Shown here: positions 56,669 to 64,000 of the stretch, piece after piece
Layout: the number at the start of each line of letters is the position of its first letter
Position numbering within the stretch: position 1 is the first letter of the stretch
Notes under the pieces: model-generated
Seen by the model: the letters and a program-made list of their open reading frames with translations, nothing else
Databases searched by the model: none
What the model was told of the DNA's origin: nothing
Position numbers and translations under genes: made by a program
Assembly (NCBI GenBank): GCA_026004615.1
Contig: BPJM01000005.1
Coordinates: 188,477 to 252,476 of the forward strand
Direction of reading: 5' to 3'
DNA: 64,000 nt
Origin: Planctomycetota bacterium
Lineage (GTDB): Bacteria; Planctomycetota; J058; J103

Positions 56669-58771
56669 GTGCAGGGTTCGGCGTGCTCCCGTAGCAACAG
56701 CCCGGTGGCCGCCGGCGGTGGCCCGCCGCCGGTGGCCCCGGACCCCGATCGCGCGCGGGCGGAACGGGGGATCGTGTGCGCGCTGCTCGTGCTGGTGGCG
56801 CTGGCCGCGTTCGCGCCGCCGCTCGGCGCGGCCCAGGGCGAGGAGCCCGACGGCAACATCGTCTGGGTCAAGCGCGACCGGGCGCTGGAGCTGAAGGTCC
56901 GCCGGGCCGAGGAGCTGGGGGGAGCCGGCCGCTGGGAGGAGGCGGCGCGGGCGTGGCTCGAGGTGCTTCGCGCCAGCAGCGCCGCGCCCCAGGGGGTGCA
57001 GCCACTGGTGGCGCTGGAGGAGGGGCAGCGCTGGACCGCGGCCGGGCGGTATGCGCGCGAGCGCCTCAGCGCGCTGCCGCCAGAGGGCATCGCCGCGTTC
57101 CGGGCGCTGGCCGACGGCGAGGCGCAGGCGCTGTACGAGCGGGCACGAGCGCATCGCGACGAGGTGGCGCTGGAGGAGCTGTGGCGGGCGCTGCCCGTGT
57201 CCTCGTACGCCGCGCCGGCACTGGAGCTGCTGGGCGACCTGGCGCTGGAACGGGGGGCGGCCGAGCTGGCTGCGGAGCGCTACCGGCAGGCCGGTGCGGT
57301 GCCCCAGGCCGGGCTCGATCCCGGCCGGCTCGCGCGCAAGCTCGCAGCGGCCCAGCGGCTCGCGGGGAATGCGCGCGCGCGTGCAGCGGCGCGCCGCGCC
57401 GTCCAGGCGCCCGCGCCGTGGGCCGGGGCGGTGCTGGGGCTGCACCCGCCGGCGCCGGCGGCGCTCGGCGCGCCGGAGTTCTCCCACGCCCTCGCCCCGA
57501 GTCGCGCCGGCCGCCTGTGGGCGCAGGGCGAGCAGAGCCGGGGCCTGGTGCTGCCCCGGCGCGGCGCCGGCGAGTTCGCCGACATCGTCCCGGCGCTGGC
57601 CGGCGACCGGCTGGTGGTGACGAACGGGCGCGCCATCGCGTGCTGGTCGCTGCAGCAGAGGCGCGAGCTCTGGCGGCAGAGCCCGTGGCCGGATGACGAG
57701 CACAACCCGCACCTGTTCTACGGTGCCACCATCGCGGAGGGCCGCGTGTTCGCCCCCTTCGTCCACGAGGTGTCGCGCGCGGAATACTACCGCGGCATCC
57801 CGATCAAGACCGAGATCCCGCGCCGGCGGCTGATCGCGTTCGATCTGCACAGCGGCAAGCGGCTGTGGGACCACGCCGCGGCGCCCGATTTGTTGCTGCG
57901 CCGGGCTTCGGTGGCGCTGCCGCCGGCGGTGGTGGGGGGGCGGCTGTATGCGGGGGCAGTGGTGCGGGACAAGGCGATCAAGTGCTATCTGATCTGCGCC
58001 GACGCCGCGACGGGGCGGCTGGTGTGGCAGCGCTATCTCGGCGCGGGTCAGGTCGAGATGACCATGTTCGGCGAACATGCGATCGAACCGCTCGCCATGA
58101 TGCCGGTGGTGCGGGGCGGCACCGTCTACCACGCCACCGGCATCGGGCTGTTCGCGGCGGTCTCGGCGACGACCGGCGAGATCGAGTGGCTGGTGCGCTA
58201 TCGGGCGATCCCGATCGAGACCCCGCGCACCTACTACGCGATCCTGCGCGAGCTGGTCTGGCGCAACACCCCGCCGGTGGTGACCGAAGACGCGGTGGTC
58301 GTCGCCCCCATCGACAGTCCGCGCGCGTACGCCTTCCGCCGCTGCGACGGTGCCACGCTCTGGTGGCACCAGCCCGCAGAGCGCGGGCGGCTGGTCGGGG
58401 TGGAGGGCGGGCGCGCGGTCTTCGCCGGCGAGGACGGTGTCCTGGTGCTGGAAGTCGCCAGCGGCAAGCGGGTGCTGGCGATCCGGCAGCTGCGGCCCCC
58501 CGCCGCCGCCGAGGGCGGCTCGTTCGGCGGCGGGCCCATGGGCGAGGAGATCGCCGGCGCTCCGGCGCTCGGCGGTGGAGAGCTGCTGCTGCCGTTTGCC
58601 GACGCGATCGGCCGGCTCGATCTCCAGACCGGCTCGCGCTTGCCGGCGTGGCGGCTCACGGGCGGGATCGAGCACAGCGGCACCGTGGTGCTCACCCGCG
58701 AATACCTCGTGACGGCCAACCCGGCGCGCGTGACCGTGTTTCGGCTCGCCGCGCCCGCTCCGGTGCGCTGA
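56669..58771 (+). CDS. PQQ-like beta-propeller protein
   Basis: A 700-residue protein. A hydrophobic segment at about residues 35-52 acts as signal or anchor after a low-complexity start. Then come TPR-like helices (GGAGRWEEAARAWLEVL, AELAAERYRQAG), and from about residue 270 a propeller with repeated PQQ blades (DRLVVTNGRAIACWSLQQRRELWRQ, GRLVWQRYLGAG, GEIEWLVRYRA). No heme or metal ligands for quinoprotein dehydrogenase activity are seen, so it is more likely a binding scaffold. The GTG start at 56669 has GGGAGA upstream. It lies 36 bases after the VWA gene. Confidence 0.8.
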   Translation: MQGSACSRSNSPVAAGGGPPPVAPDPDRARAERGIVCALLVLVALAAFAPPLGAAQGEEPDGNIVWVKRDRALELKVRRAEELGGAGRWEEAARAWLEVLRASSAAPQGVQPLVALEEGQRWTAAGRYARERLSALPPEGIAAFRALADGEAQALYERARAHRDEVALEELWRALPVSSYAAPALELLGDLALERGAAELAAERYRQAGAVPQAGLDPGRLARKLAAAQRLAGNARARAAARRAVQAPAPWAGAVLGLHPPAPAALGAPEFSHALAPSRAGRLWAQGEQSRGLVLPRRGAGEFADIVPALAGDRLVVTNGRAIACWSLQQRRELWRQSPWPDDEHNPHLFYGATIAEGRVFAPFVHEVSRAEYYRGIPIKTEIPRRRLIAFDLHSGKRLWDHAAAPDLLLRRASVALPPAVVGGRLYAGAVVRDKAIKCYLICADAATGRLVWQRYLGAGQVEMTMFGEHAIEPLAMMPVVRGGTVYHATGIGLFAAVSATTGEIEWLVRYRAIPIETPRTYYAILRELVWRNTPPVVTEDAVVVAPIDSPRAYAFRRCDGATLWWHQPAERGRLVGVEGGRAVFAGEDGVLVLEVASGKRVLAIRQLRPPAAAEGGSFGGGPMGEEIAGAPALGGGELLLPFADAIGRLDLQTGSRLPAWRLTGGIEHSGTVVLTREYLVTANPARVTVFRLAAPAPVR

Positions 58772-58874
58772 GCAGCGGCTGCGCGGGCCCGCGGTGCCGG
58801 CCCGTGCCCCAGCAGTCCGGTCGCGGACGCCGTATCTAGGGGGCAGCAGCCGTGCCGGCGGCGGCCGGTTGCGC

Positions 58875-58880
58875 TATACT
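58875..58880 (+). promoter_or_regulatory. Possible internal -10 box
   Basis: TATACT at 58875-58880, about 65 bases before the next gene, in a 172-base gap inside the locus. No -35 box is evident. It may start a second transcript for the last genes. Confidence 0.25.
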
Positions 58881-58943
58881 CGAAGTCGATCCCGAGGCCG
58901 TGGCTGGTGGCCGCCGGGCCGGCGGGGCAGGGAGGGAGCGAGG

Positions 58944-60071
58944 GTGCGTGCGGTGGAAGGCAGGAACAAGCTGGCGGCGCTGCTGGTGGTGCTGGCCGGT
59001 ACGGCGTGGCCAGCGGCGCGCGCGCTCGGCAGCGACGCCCTCGGCCTGCGCCCGCCGGAGCTGAGCCCGCGCGCCGAGCAGGCGATCCGGCGGGGACTGG
59101 ACTATCTCGCCGCGCAGCAGCACCCCGAGGGCTACTGGATCGAGATGATCGGCCGCAAGGTCAACGACGAGTACCGCGGCCACATGGGGCGGCACGTCGG
59201 GGTGACGGCGCTGGCGTGCATGTCGTTCCTCGCCAATGGCTCGCTGCCGGACCGCGGGCGTTATGGGGAGAATATCCGGCGGGGGGTCGAGTGGTTGCTC
59301 GCGCAGGTGCAGCCCGACAACGGCTTCATCACGGCCGACGGCTCCCGCATGTACAGCCACGGCTTCGCCACCCTCTTGCTGGCGGAGGTCTACGGAACGA
59401 CCGGGGATCCCCGCGTCCGGGCCCGGCTGCAACAGGCGGTCGACGCGATCGTGCAGTCGCAGAACCGCCACGGCGGCTGGCGTTACTTGCCGGGGGCGGA
59501 GGACGCCGACATGTCGATCACCGTTACCTGTGTGATGGCGCTGCGAGGCGCGCGCAACGTCGGCATCTACGTGCCGCGCGCGACGATCGACGCGGCGATC
59601 CAGTACATCAAGCGCTCGTTCGTCGGGGAGCACCCGGACTGGCGCCAGCGCGGCGGGTTCTGGTACCAGGTGCGCGAGGACCGCTTCCAGCTCTCGCGGA
59701 CCAGCTTCGCGCTCACCGCGGCTGGCGTCGTGGCGCTGTACGGGGCTGGGGAGTACGACGCGCCGGAGATCCGGCAGGGTTTGCGCTTTCTGGCCCGTCC
59801 CGCGACCCACTATCCCTACGGCCGCCCGCCCGCCTGGCGGATGCATCAGTCCTTCGACTACTTCTACGCGCACTATTACGCGGTGCAGGCGTTCTTCCAG
59901 GCCGGCGGGGAGTTGTGGGCGTGGTGGTTTCCGATGATCCGGGATGAGCTGCTGGAGGGCCAGCACCAGGAGGGCTACTGGGAGGACCTGGTGGGGCGCA
60001 ACTACGCCACGGCCATGGCGACCGTCATCCTGCAGATCCCGTACCGCTACCTGCCGATCTTCGAGCGTTGA
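58944..60071 (+). CDS. Prenyltransferase/squalene-oxidase-repeat protein
   Basis: A 375-residue protein built from (alpha/alpha) repeats of the prenyltransferase and squalene cyclase fold: AIRRGLDYLAAQQHPEGYW, IRRGVEWLLAQVQPDNGFI, VDAIVQSQNRHGGWRY, AIQYIKRSFVGEHPDW and a last DELLEGQHQEGYWED. A signal peptide precedes them (about residues 8-27). The DxDD motif of squalene-hopene cyclases is absent, so it is probably a non-catalytic or peptide-binding relative; export also argues against hopanoid synthesis. The GTG at 58944 has GGAGG upstream. Such proteins recur beside MoxR/VWA loci in planctomycetes. Confidence 0.75.
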   Translation: MRAVEGRNKLAALLVVLAGTAWPAARALGSDALGLRPPELSPRAEQAIRRGLDYLAAQQHPEGYWIEMIGRKVNDEYRGHMGRHVGVTALACMSFLANGSLPDRGRYGENIRRGVEWLLAQVQPDNGFITADGSRMYSHGFATLLLAEVYGTTGDPRVRARLQQAVDAIVQSQNRHGGWRYLPGAEDADMSITVTCVMALRGARNVGIYVPRATIDAAIQYIKRSFVGEHPDWRQRGGFWYQVREDRFQLSRTSFALTAAGVVALYGAGEYDAPEIRQGLRFLARPATHYPYGRPPAWRMHQSFDYFYAHYYAVQAFFQAGGELWAWWFPMIRDELLEGQHQEGYWEDLVGRNYATAMATVILQIPYRYLPIFER

Positions 60072-60085
60072 GGGGGGCGCCGGAG

Positions 60086-62440
60086 ATGTCTGCGAGCGCG
60101 CCGCCCGCCCCAGCTGCCGCTGCTAGTCCCACCGCCTCCGCCGCCGCGCTGGCGCGCGCGGCGGCGCTCGGTGCGAAGCTGCGGGCGTTGCGCGCGCAGC
60201 TGCGCCGGGTGGCGGCGATGTATGGCGTGGTGCGCGTGCTCCTGCTGCTGCTCGGGCTGCTCGTGGCGAGCTTCGCGCTCGACCGGCTGCTCGAGCTGCC
60301 GCTGGGATTTCGCGCCGTGCTGGTGGCACTGGCGGTGGTGGCGCTCGCCGCCGCGAGCTGGTCCTGGCTGGTCCAGCCCGTGCTGCGGGCGAGCCGGCTG
60401 GACGACGACGAGGCGGCCTTGCTGGTCGAGCGGCACTTCGCGCTCCGCGACGAGCTGATCAGCGCGGTGCAGCTCGCACGGGCCCTGGGGCGGGGGGGCG
60501 AGGGACAGCAGGGGCCGGACGGCGTGGCGGCGCTCGCTCCCAGCTGGTCGCCGGTGCTGGTCGGGCAGGTGGTCGCAGCAGCGGCCGACCACACCAGCCG
60601 GCTGGATTTCCGCGAGGCGATCGAGCGGAGCGGGCTGCGGCGCAGCGGCATAGCCCTGCTGCTCGCGTTCGCGCTGCTCGGCGGCGCCGCTGCGTGGCGG
60701 CCGGCGGAGAGCTGGATCTGGCTGCAGCGGATGGTGCTGCTGCGGCCGGTGCCGTGGCCCCGCGCCGTCGAGCTGGAGGTGGCGATGGAGCCCCCGAGCG
60801 GGGTGGTGGCACGCGGAGACGACCTGGTGGTGACCGCGCGGGCGCTCCGCGGCAATCCGGTCCAGGTGGAGCTGGTGCCGCAGCTGCGCGCCGGGGGCGC
60901 CACGGAGGCGCTGCCGATGGTCGAGACCCGCGGCGTCTGGCGGGTGGTGTTGAGCAACCTCAACGAACCGCTGTCGTTTTACGTCCGCGGTGGGGACTAC
61001 ACCAGCCCCCGGTTCGAGGTCCAGGTCCGGCCGCGCCCGCAGCTCGAGGAGCTGCGGGTCTGGGTCGAGTACCCGGAGTACACCGGGCTCGCCGACACGC
61101 CCCCCGAGCGGCCGCTGCCCGATGGCAACCTGAAGGTGCCCGTCGGCTCGGTGGTGCGCTACGAGGCGCGGGCGAGCCGGCCGCTCGTGGCGGCGGCGGT
61201 ACGCTTCGGCAACGAGGCGGCGGTGGCGGTACGGGCGCCGGCCTCGCTCGCCCGCGACGCCGGCGGCGCGCCGCGCCTGCTCGCCGGGAGCTTCGCGGTG
61301 CTGGATTCGACGAGCTGGGCCTTCGATCTGACCTCGACCGACGGGTTCCGCAGCGAGCTCGCCGCGCAGTACGCGCTCCGCGTCATCCCCGACCGGCTCC
61401 CCGAGGTGCGGCTCACCGAGCCCGCGCGCAACAAGGAGGTGACGCCCGGGGCGGTGGTGCCGCTCGCCGCCCAGCTGCGCGACGACTATGGGTTGCGCGC
61501 GGCGGCGCTGGTCTACGCCCGGCTGGGCGCCGGCGCGCGATCCGGCCCGGCCGGGGCGGGGGAAGAGGCGGCGGAGCGTGGCGCCGAGCCCGCGGAGGCC
61601 GCTGGCATCGAGCGGCGCGTGCCGCTGGCGCTCGAGGCAACGGAGGCGGGCGCCGACTCCCCGGTGCCGGCGGAGGCCGCCGCGGCGCCGCCGGTGCAGG
61701 CGGTGGTCGCGCACCGCTTCGAGCTGGAGCCCCTGGGGCTGCGGCCTGGCGAGCGCGTGCTGTACTGGATCGAGGCGGTCGACACCCGTGCGTCGGCGCC
61801 CGATACCACCTCGGTCGAACCCGCGCAGCGCGGTTCATCGCAGCGCTATCAGCTCCAGGTGGTCTCGCCCGTCGATCTGGAGCGGGTGCTGCAGGGCCGG
61901 ATCAAGCGGGTGCGGGACGAGCTGGTCCAGCTCGCCCGCGCGCAGGGCGCCAGCCGCGCCGAGCTCCTGGCGCTGGCCCAGGGCCTCGCGGGCGCCTCGG
62001 CGCCGAGCGCCGAACAGCGGCGCCAGCTGACCTATGCCGAGCTGGACCAGCGGCGGGTCGAGCAGCGGCTCGGGCGCGCGGCCTCCGAGATCGGTGAGAT
62101 CGCCGACGAGATGGCGTACAACCGCGTCGGGGCCGAAGGCGAGGACGCGTGGCTGCGGGGCATCGAGGCGGAGCTGACGGAGCTGGGCCGCGGGCCGGCT
62201 GCCGAGGCGAGCAGGCTGCTGCAGGCGGAGCGCCAGCGCGAGCGGCCCGAGGCCGCGGGGCTGAGCCAGGCGGCGGCACTCGCCGAGCGGGTGGTGGCCC
62301 GGCTCGAGGACATCGTGCGCCGGCTGGAGAAGTGGGACGAGTACAACGAGGTGCTGCGCGAGCTGCGCGATCTCATCCAGATGCAGGACCGGATCATGGA
62401 GCAGACCCGCCAGCGGGCGCGCGCCGACCTGGGACGGTAG
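60086..62440 (+). CDS. DUF4175-like membrane protein
   Basis: A 784-residue protein with an Ala-rich head, two N-terminal helices (about residues 46-65 and 76-97), a third helix near residue 190-207, then a long outer part with Ig-like strands (PRPQLEELRVWVEYPEYTGL, IPDRLPEVRLTEPARNKEVTPG) and a C-terminal coiled coil (about residues 600-784). The layout fits the DUF4175 family of large membrane proteins in alpha-proteobacteria and planctomycetes; the function is unknown. ATG 60086 is preferred over the TTG at 60068 because GAGGGG lies nine bases before it. It follows the prenyltransferase-fold gene closely. Confidence 0.7.
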   Translation: MSASAPPAPAAAASPTASAAALARAAALGAKLRALRAQLRRVAAMYGVVRVLLLLLGLLVASFALDRLLELPLGFRAVLVALAVVALAAASWSWLVQPVLRASRLDDDEAALLVERHFALRDELISAVQLARALGRGGEGQQGPDGVAALAPSWSPVLVGQVVAAAADHTSRLDFREAIERSGLRRSGIALLLAFALLGGAAAWRPAESWIWLQRMVLLRPVPWPRAVELEVAMEPPSGVVARGDDLVVTARALRGNPVQVELVPQLRAGGATEALPMVETRGVWRVVLSNLNEPLSFYVRGGDYTSPRFEVQVRPRPQLEELRVWVEYPEYTGLADTPPERPLPDGNLKVPVGSVVRYEARASRPLVAAAVRFGNEAAVAVRAPASLARDAGGAPRLLAGSFAVLDSTSWAFDLTSTDGFRSELAAQYALRVIPDRLPEVRLTEPARNKEVTPGAVVPLAAQLRDDYGLRAAALVYARLGAGARSGPAGAGEEAAERGAEPAEAAGIERRVPLALEATEAGADSPVPAEAAAAPPVQAVVAHRFELEPLGLRPGERVLYWIEAVDTRASAPDTTSVEPAQRGSSQRYQLQVVSPVDLERVLQGRIKRVRDELVQLARAQGASRAELLALAQGLAGASAPSAEQRRQLTYAELDQRRVEQRLGRAASEIGEIADEMAYNRVGAEGEDAWLRGIEAELTELGRGPAAEASRLLQAERQRERPEAAGLSQAAALAERVVARLEDIVRRLEKWDEYNEVLRELRDLIQMQDRIMEQTRQRARADLGR

Positions 62441-62517
62441 CGTTGCGGCGGGTGGAGCCGCGCGGCAGCGGGCGGCGGGGAGCGGTGACAGGGGCCAACG
62501 GCGGAGGGCGGCGAGCG

Positions 62518-64000
62518 ATGCGCCAGGTGGTGGGCGCGGCGTTGCTGCTGGCAGGGCTGTTCGGCGGCGGGGTGCGGGCGGAGGAGGCGCCGGCCTATCC
62601 GGCGCTGGCGCAGGAGCAGGAGGCGGTCAAGCGCAGCCTCGATCAGCTCGACGCCAAGCTGCAGAAGGTGGCGGCCCGGCTGCGTGACCGGCAGCCCGAG
62701 GAGGCGGACCGCCTGGAGCGGGCCTGGCGGGCGCTGAAGGAGCGGCTGATCCAGCAGGACGTGGAGGCGGCCCTGCGGTTTCTGCGCGAGCAGCAGGCGG
62801 TGGCGGCGCTGACCAAGCAGGAGGAGGCGCTGGAGGATCTGCGCAGCGTGCTGCAGGTCCTGTTGGAGACGCAGCCGGCACTGAGTCCCGAGCGGCTGCG
62901 CGAGACCCTGGAGCGCCTGCAGGCGGAGCGCGAGCAGCTGCGCGAGCAGATCGAGCGCGCCCGCCAGGCACTGGCACGCACCGAGCAGGACCTGGCCGAG
63001 CGGGCACACGCGCGCGCGATCGAGCAGGCGCGCCGCGCGATCGCGGCCCTGGCCGAAGAGCAGCGCCAGCTGCGCGAGGATCCGGCCGCCGGCGAACGTG
63101 CCGCGCGCGAACTGCAGCAGGCGGTCGCCGAGGCGGCTCGGGCGGCGGCGGAACTGGCGCGCGCCCAGGCGGGCAACCGCGAGCGCACCGAGCGCCTCGC
63201 GGCGGCGGACCCGGCCGCGCTCGAGGCAGCCGCGGGGGCGGTCGCCGAGGCCGCGGCGGCGGTCCGCACGGCCCGGGCGGCCTCGGCCGAGGCGGCCGCC
63301 GCACAGCGAGCGGCTCCTGCGGACGCCGCTGCCGGGCAGGCGCCGGCGGACGCGAAGCGCGAGGCGGCCGCCGCGGCGCCTGCGGCGCAGCAGGCGGCGC
63401 TCGAGGCCTGGCGCCGCGCGGCGGCGGCGGTCGCGCGCGCGGAAGAGCGGGTCGGGGCGCTCGGCGAGGCGGTGCCGGAGGCGCTGCGCGAGGGCGTACG
63501 GGCGGCGCGGGCCGAGGTCGGCGCCGCGGCCCGCCAGGTGGAGCTGGCGCGAGCGGGCGCCGAAGCGCTCGCCGGCGCGCCCTCGGGGCCGCAGCCAGCG
63601 GAACAGGCGCGCCCGGATGGGGAGCGCTCCGAAGGCGAGCCCCCCGGGGCGGAAGCGCCGGGGGCTGGGCAGCCGGGGGCGCCCGCGGCTGCCGCCGGTG
63701 CGACGCCGCCCGCCTCCCGCCCGGAGGCTCAGCCTGGCGGCGAGGCGGCGCCGCTGGCGGAGCCGGCCGGCGGGCAGCCACCGGGCCCGGAGCAGCCGGG
63801 GGTGCGGCAGGCACCGGGCAGTGCTCCCTCCGCGGGCGGCGCGCAGGCGGCGCGCGGCGAAGGGCAGGAGCCGGCCCGGCGGGCCGAGCCCGCACCGGTG
63901 GATCCGGAGGCGGCGGGCGCACAGGCCGAGCAGCGCCTGGCGCGGGCGCGCCAGATCCTCGAGGGCATGGCCGGGGCGGCGGGCTCGGTGCGCGGTGAGG
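62518..64000 (+). CDS. Large secreted coiled-coil protein (3' end outside window)
   Basis: The frame is open from ATG 62518 to the end of the window, 494 codons. It has a signal peptide (VVGAALLLAGLFGGGVRA-EE). Residues about 30-200 are a long coiled coil rich in Gln, Glu, Arg and Leu (for example REQIERARQALARTEQDLAE). Then come Ala/Glu/Pro/Gly-rich segments that become low-complexity near the edge. It belongs to the MoxR/VWA row and starts 77 bases after the DUF4175-like gene. The composition hints at a filamentous or cell-envelope-bound role. I do not recognise the family. Confidence 0.65.
   Translation, partial: MRQVVGAALLLAGLFGGGVRAEEAPAYPALAQEQEAVKRSLDQLDAKLQKVAARLRDRQPEEADRLERAWRALKERLIQQDVEAALRFLREQQAVAALTKQEEALEDLRSVLQVLLETQPALSPERLRETLERLQAEREQLREQIERARQALARTEQDLAERAHARAIEQARRAIAALAEEQRQLREDPAAGERAARELQQAVAEAARAAAELARAQAGNRERTERLAAADPAALEAAAGAVAEAAAAVRTARAASAEAAAAQRAAPADAAAGQAPADAKREAAAAAPAAQQAALEAWRRAAAAVARAEERVGALGEAVPEALREGVRAARAEVGAAARQVELARAGAEALAGAPSGPQPAEQARPDGERSEGEPPGAEAPGAGQPGAPAAAAGATPPASRPEAQPGGEAAPLAEPAGGQPPGPEQPGVRQAPGSAPSAGGAQAARGEGQEPARRAEPAPVDPEAAGAQAEQRLARARQILEGMAGAAGSVRGE

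Noticed and set aside
56669..58771. Quinoprotein alcohol dehydrogenase
   Set aside because: It has PQQ-type propeller blades, but I see neither the vicinal-Cys pair nor the metal-ligand motifs of such enzymes.
58944..60071. Squalene-hopene cyclase
   Set aside because: It has the repeat fold but no DxDD catalytic motif, is about half the usual length and carries a signal peptide.
62627..63922. Minus-strand frame of about 430 codons opposite the last gene
   Set aside because: Pro/Arg/Ala-only composition and no ribosome site; the plus-strand frame has a signal peptide and a coiled coil and fits the row of genes.

Overview
The window is about 64 kb of very GC-rich bacterial DNA and is almost entirely coding. 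Several features point to a member of the Planctomycetota or a close relative: the chain MoxR ATPase, DUF58, BatA-like and VWA membrane proteins, PQQ propeller, prenyltransferase-fold protein and DUF4175-like protein at 49.7-64 kb; a receptor-type Ser/Thr kinase ending in a formylglycine-generating-enzyme-like domain; DUF4388 proteins joined to TPR, PEGA and PQQ domains; and many large secreted proteins. This placement is inferred from gene content, and no rRNA is present to confirm it. I found no tRNA, rRNA, CRISPR array, insertion sequence or phage gene.

Layout. 1-3.2 kb: the tail of an unknown gene and a secreted GH50/agarase-like glycoside hydrolase. 3.2-11 kb: a minus-strand purine operon in the order purE-purC-purS-purQ-purL-purF-purM, with stop/start overlaps at three junctions. 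11.1-17.2 kb: minus-strand genes for a C45 Ntn-hydrolase-like protein, a TetR regulator with its own promoter and operator candidate, a DUF1415 protein, an M42 peptidase and a frameshifted methyltransferase. 17.2-19.2 kb: a HEAGH zinc protease. 19.4-23.2 kb: rpmI-rplT-pheS-pheT without infC. 23.3-25.7 kb: an FAD amine-oxidase-like enzyme that probably starts at CTG, and a Nudix hydrolase. 25.8-29.7 kb: a minus-strand row of a heparinase II/III-like protein with a Cys-containing C-terminal sorting tail, an Asp23 protein and a CPBP intramembrane protease. 30-31.7 kb: ATP-dependent PEP carboxykinase. 31.8-41.8 kb: a secreted small protein, a TPR/redoxin-like protein, the kinase, and two DUF4388 proteins (one a response regulator). 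41.8-44.9 kb: guaB-guaA. 45.2-48.8 kb: the three succinate dehydrogenase genes. 49-64 kb: a small gene and the MoxR/VWA envelope locus, whose last gene leaves the window.

How the genes work together. The pur operon gives most of the IMP pathway and guaBA turns IMP into GMP. sdh and pckA link the TCA cycle, respiration and gluconeogenesis. The kinase and the DUF4388 proteins look like one signalling unit. The MoxR block looks like an ATPase-driven system acting on membrane and periplasmic proteins, of unknown job.

Sequence quality. Four genes between 15.9 and 37.2 kb are broken by single-base indels, ten of them an extra base and one a missing base, all in short G or C runs. The kinase gene alone needs seven corrections. 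The corrected products are full-length and well conserved, so sequencing or assembly error is more likely than true decay, but raw reads would be needed to decide.
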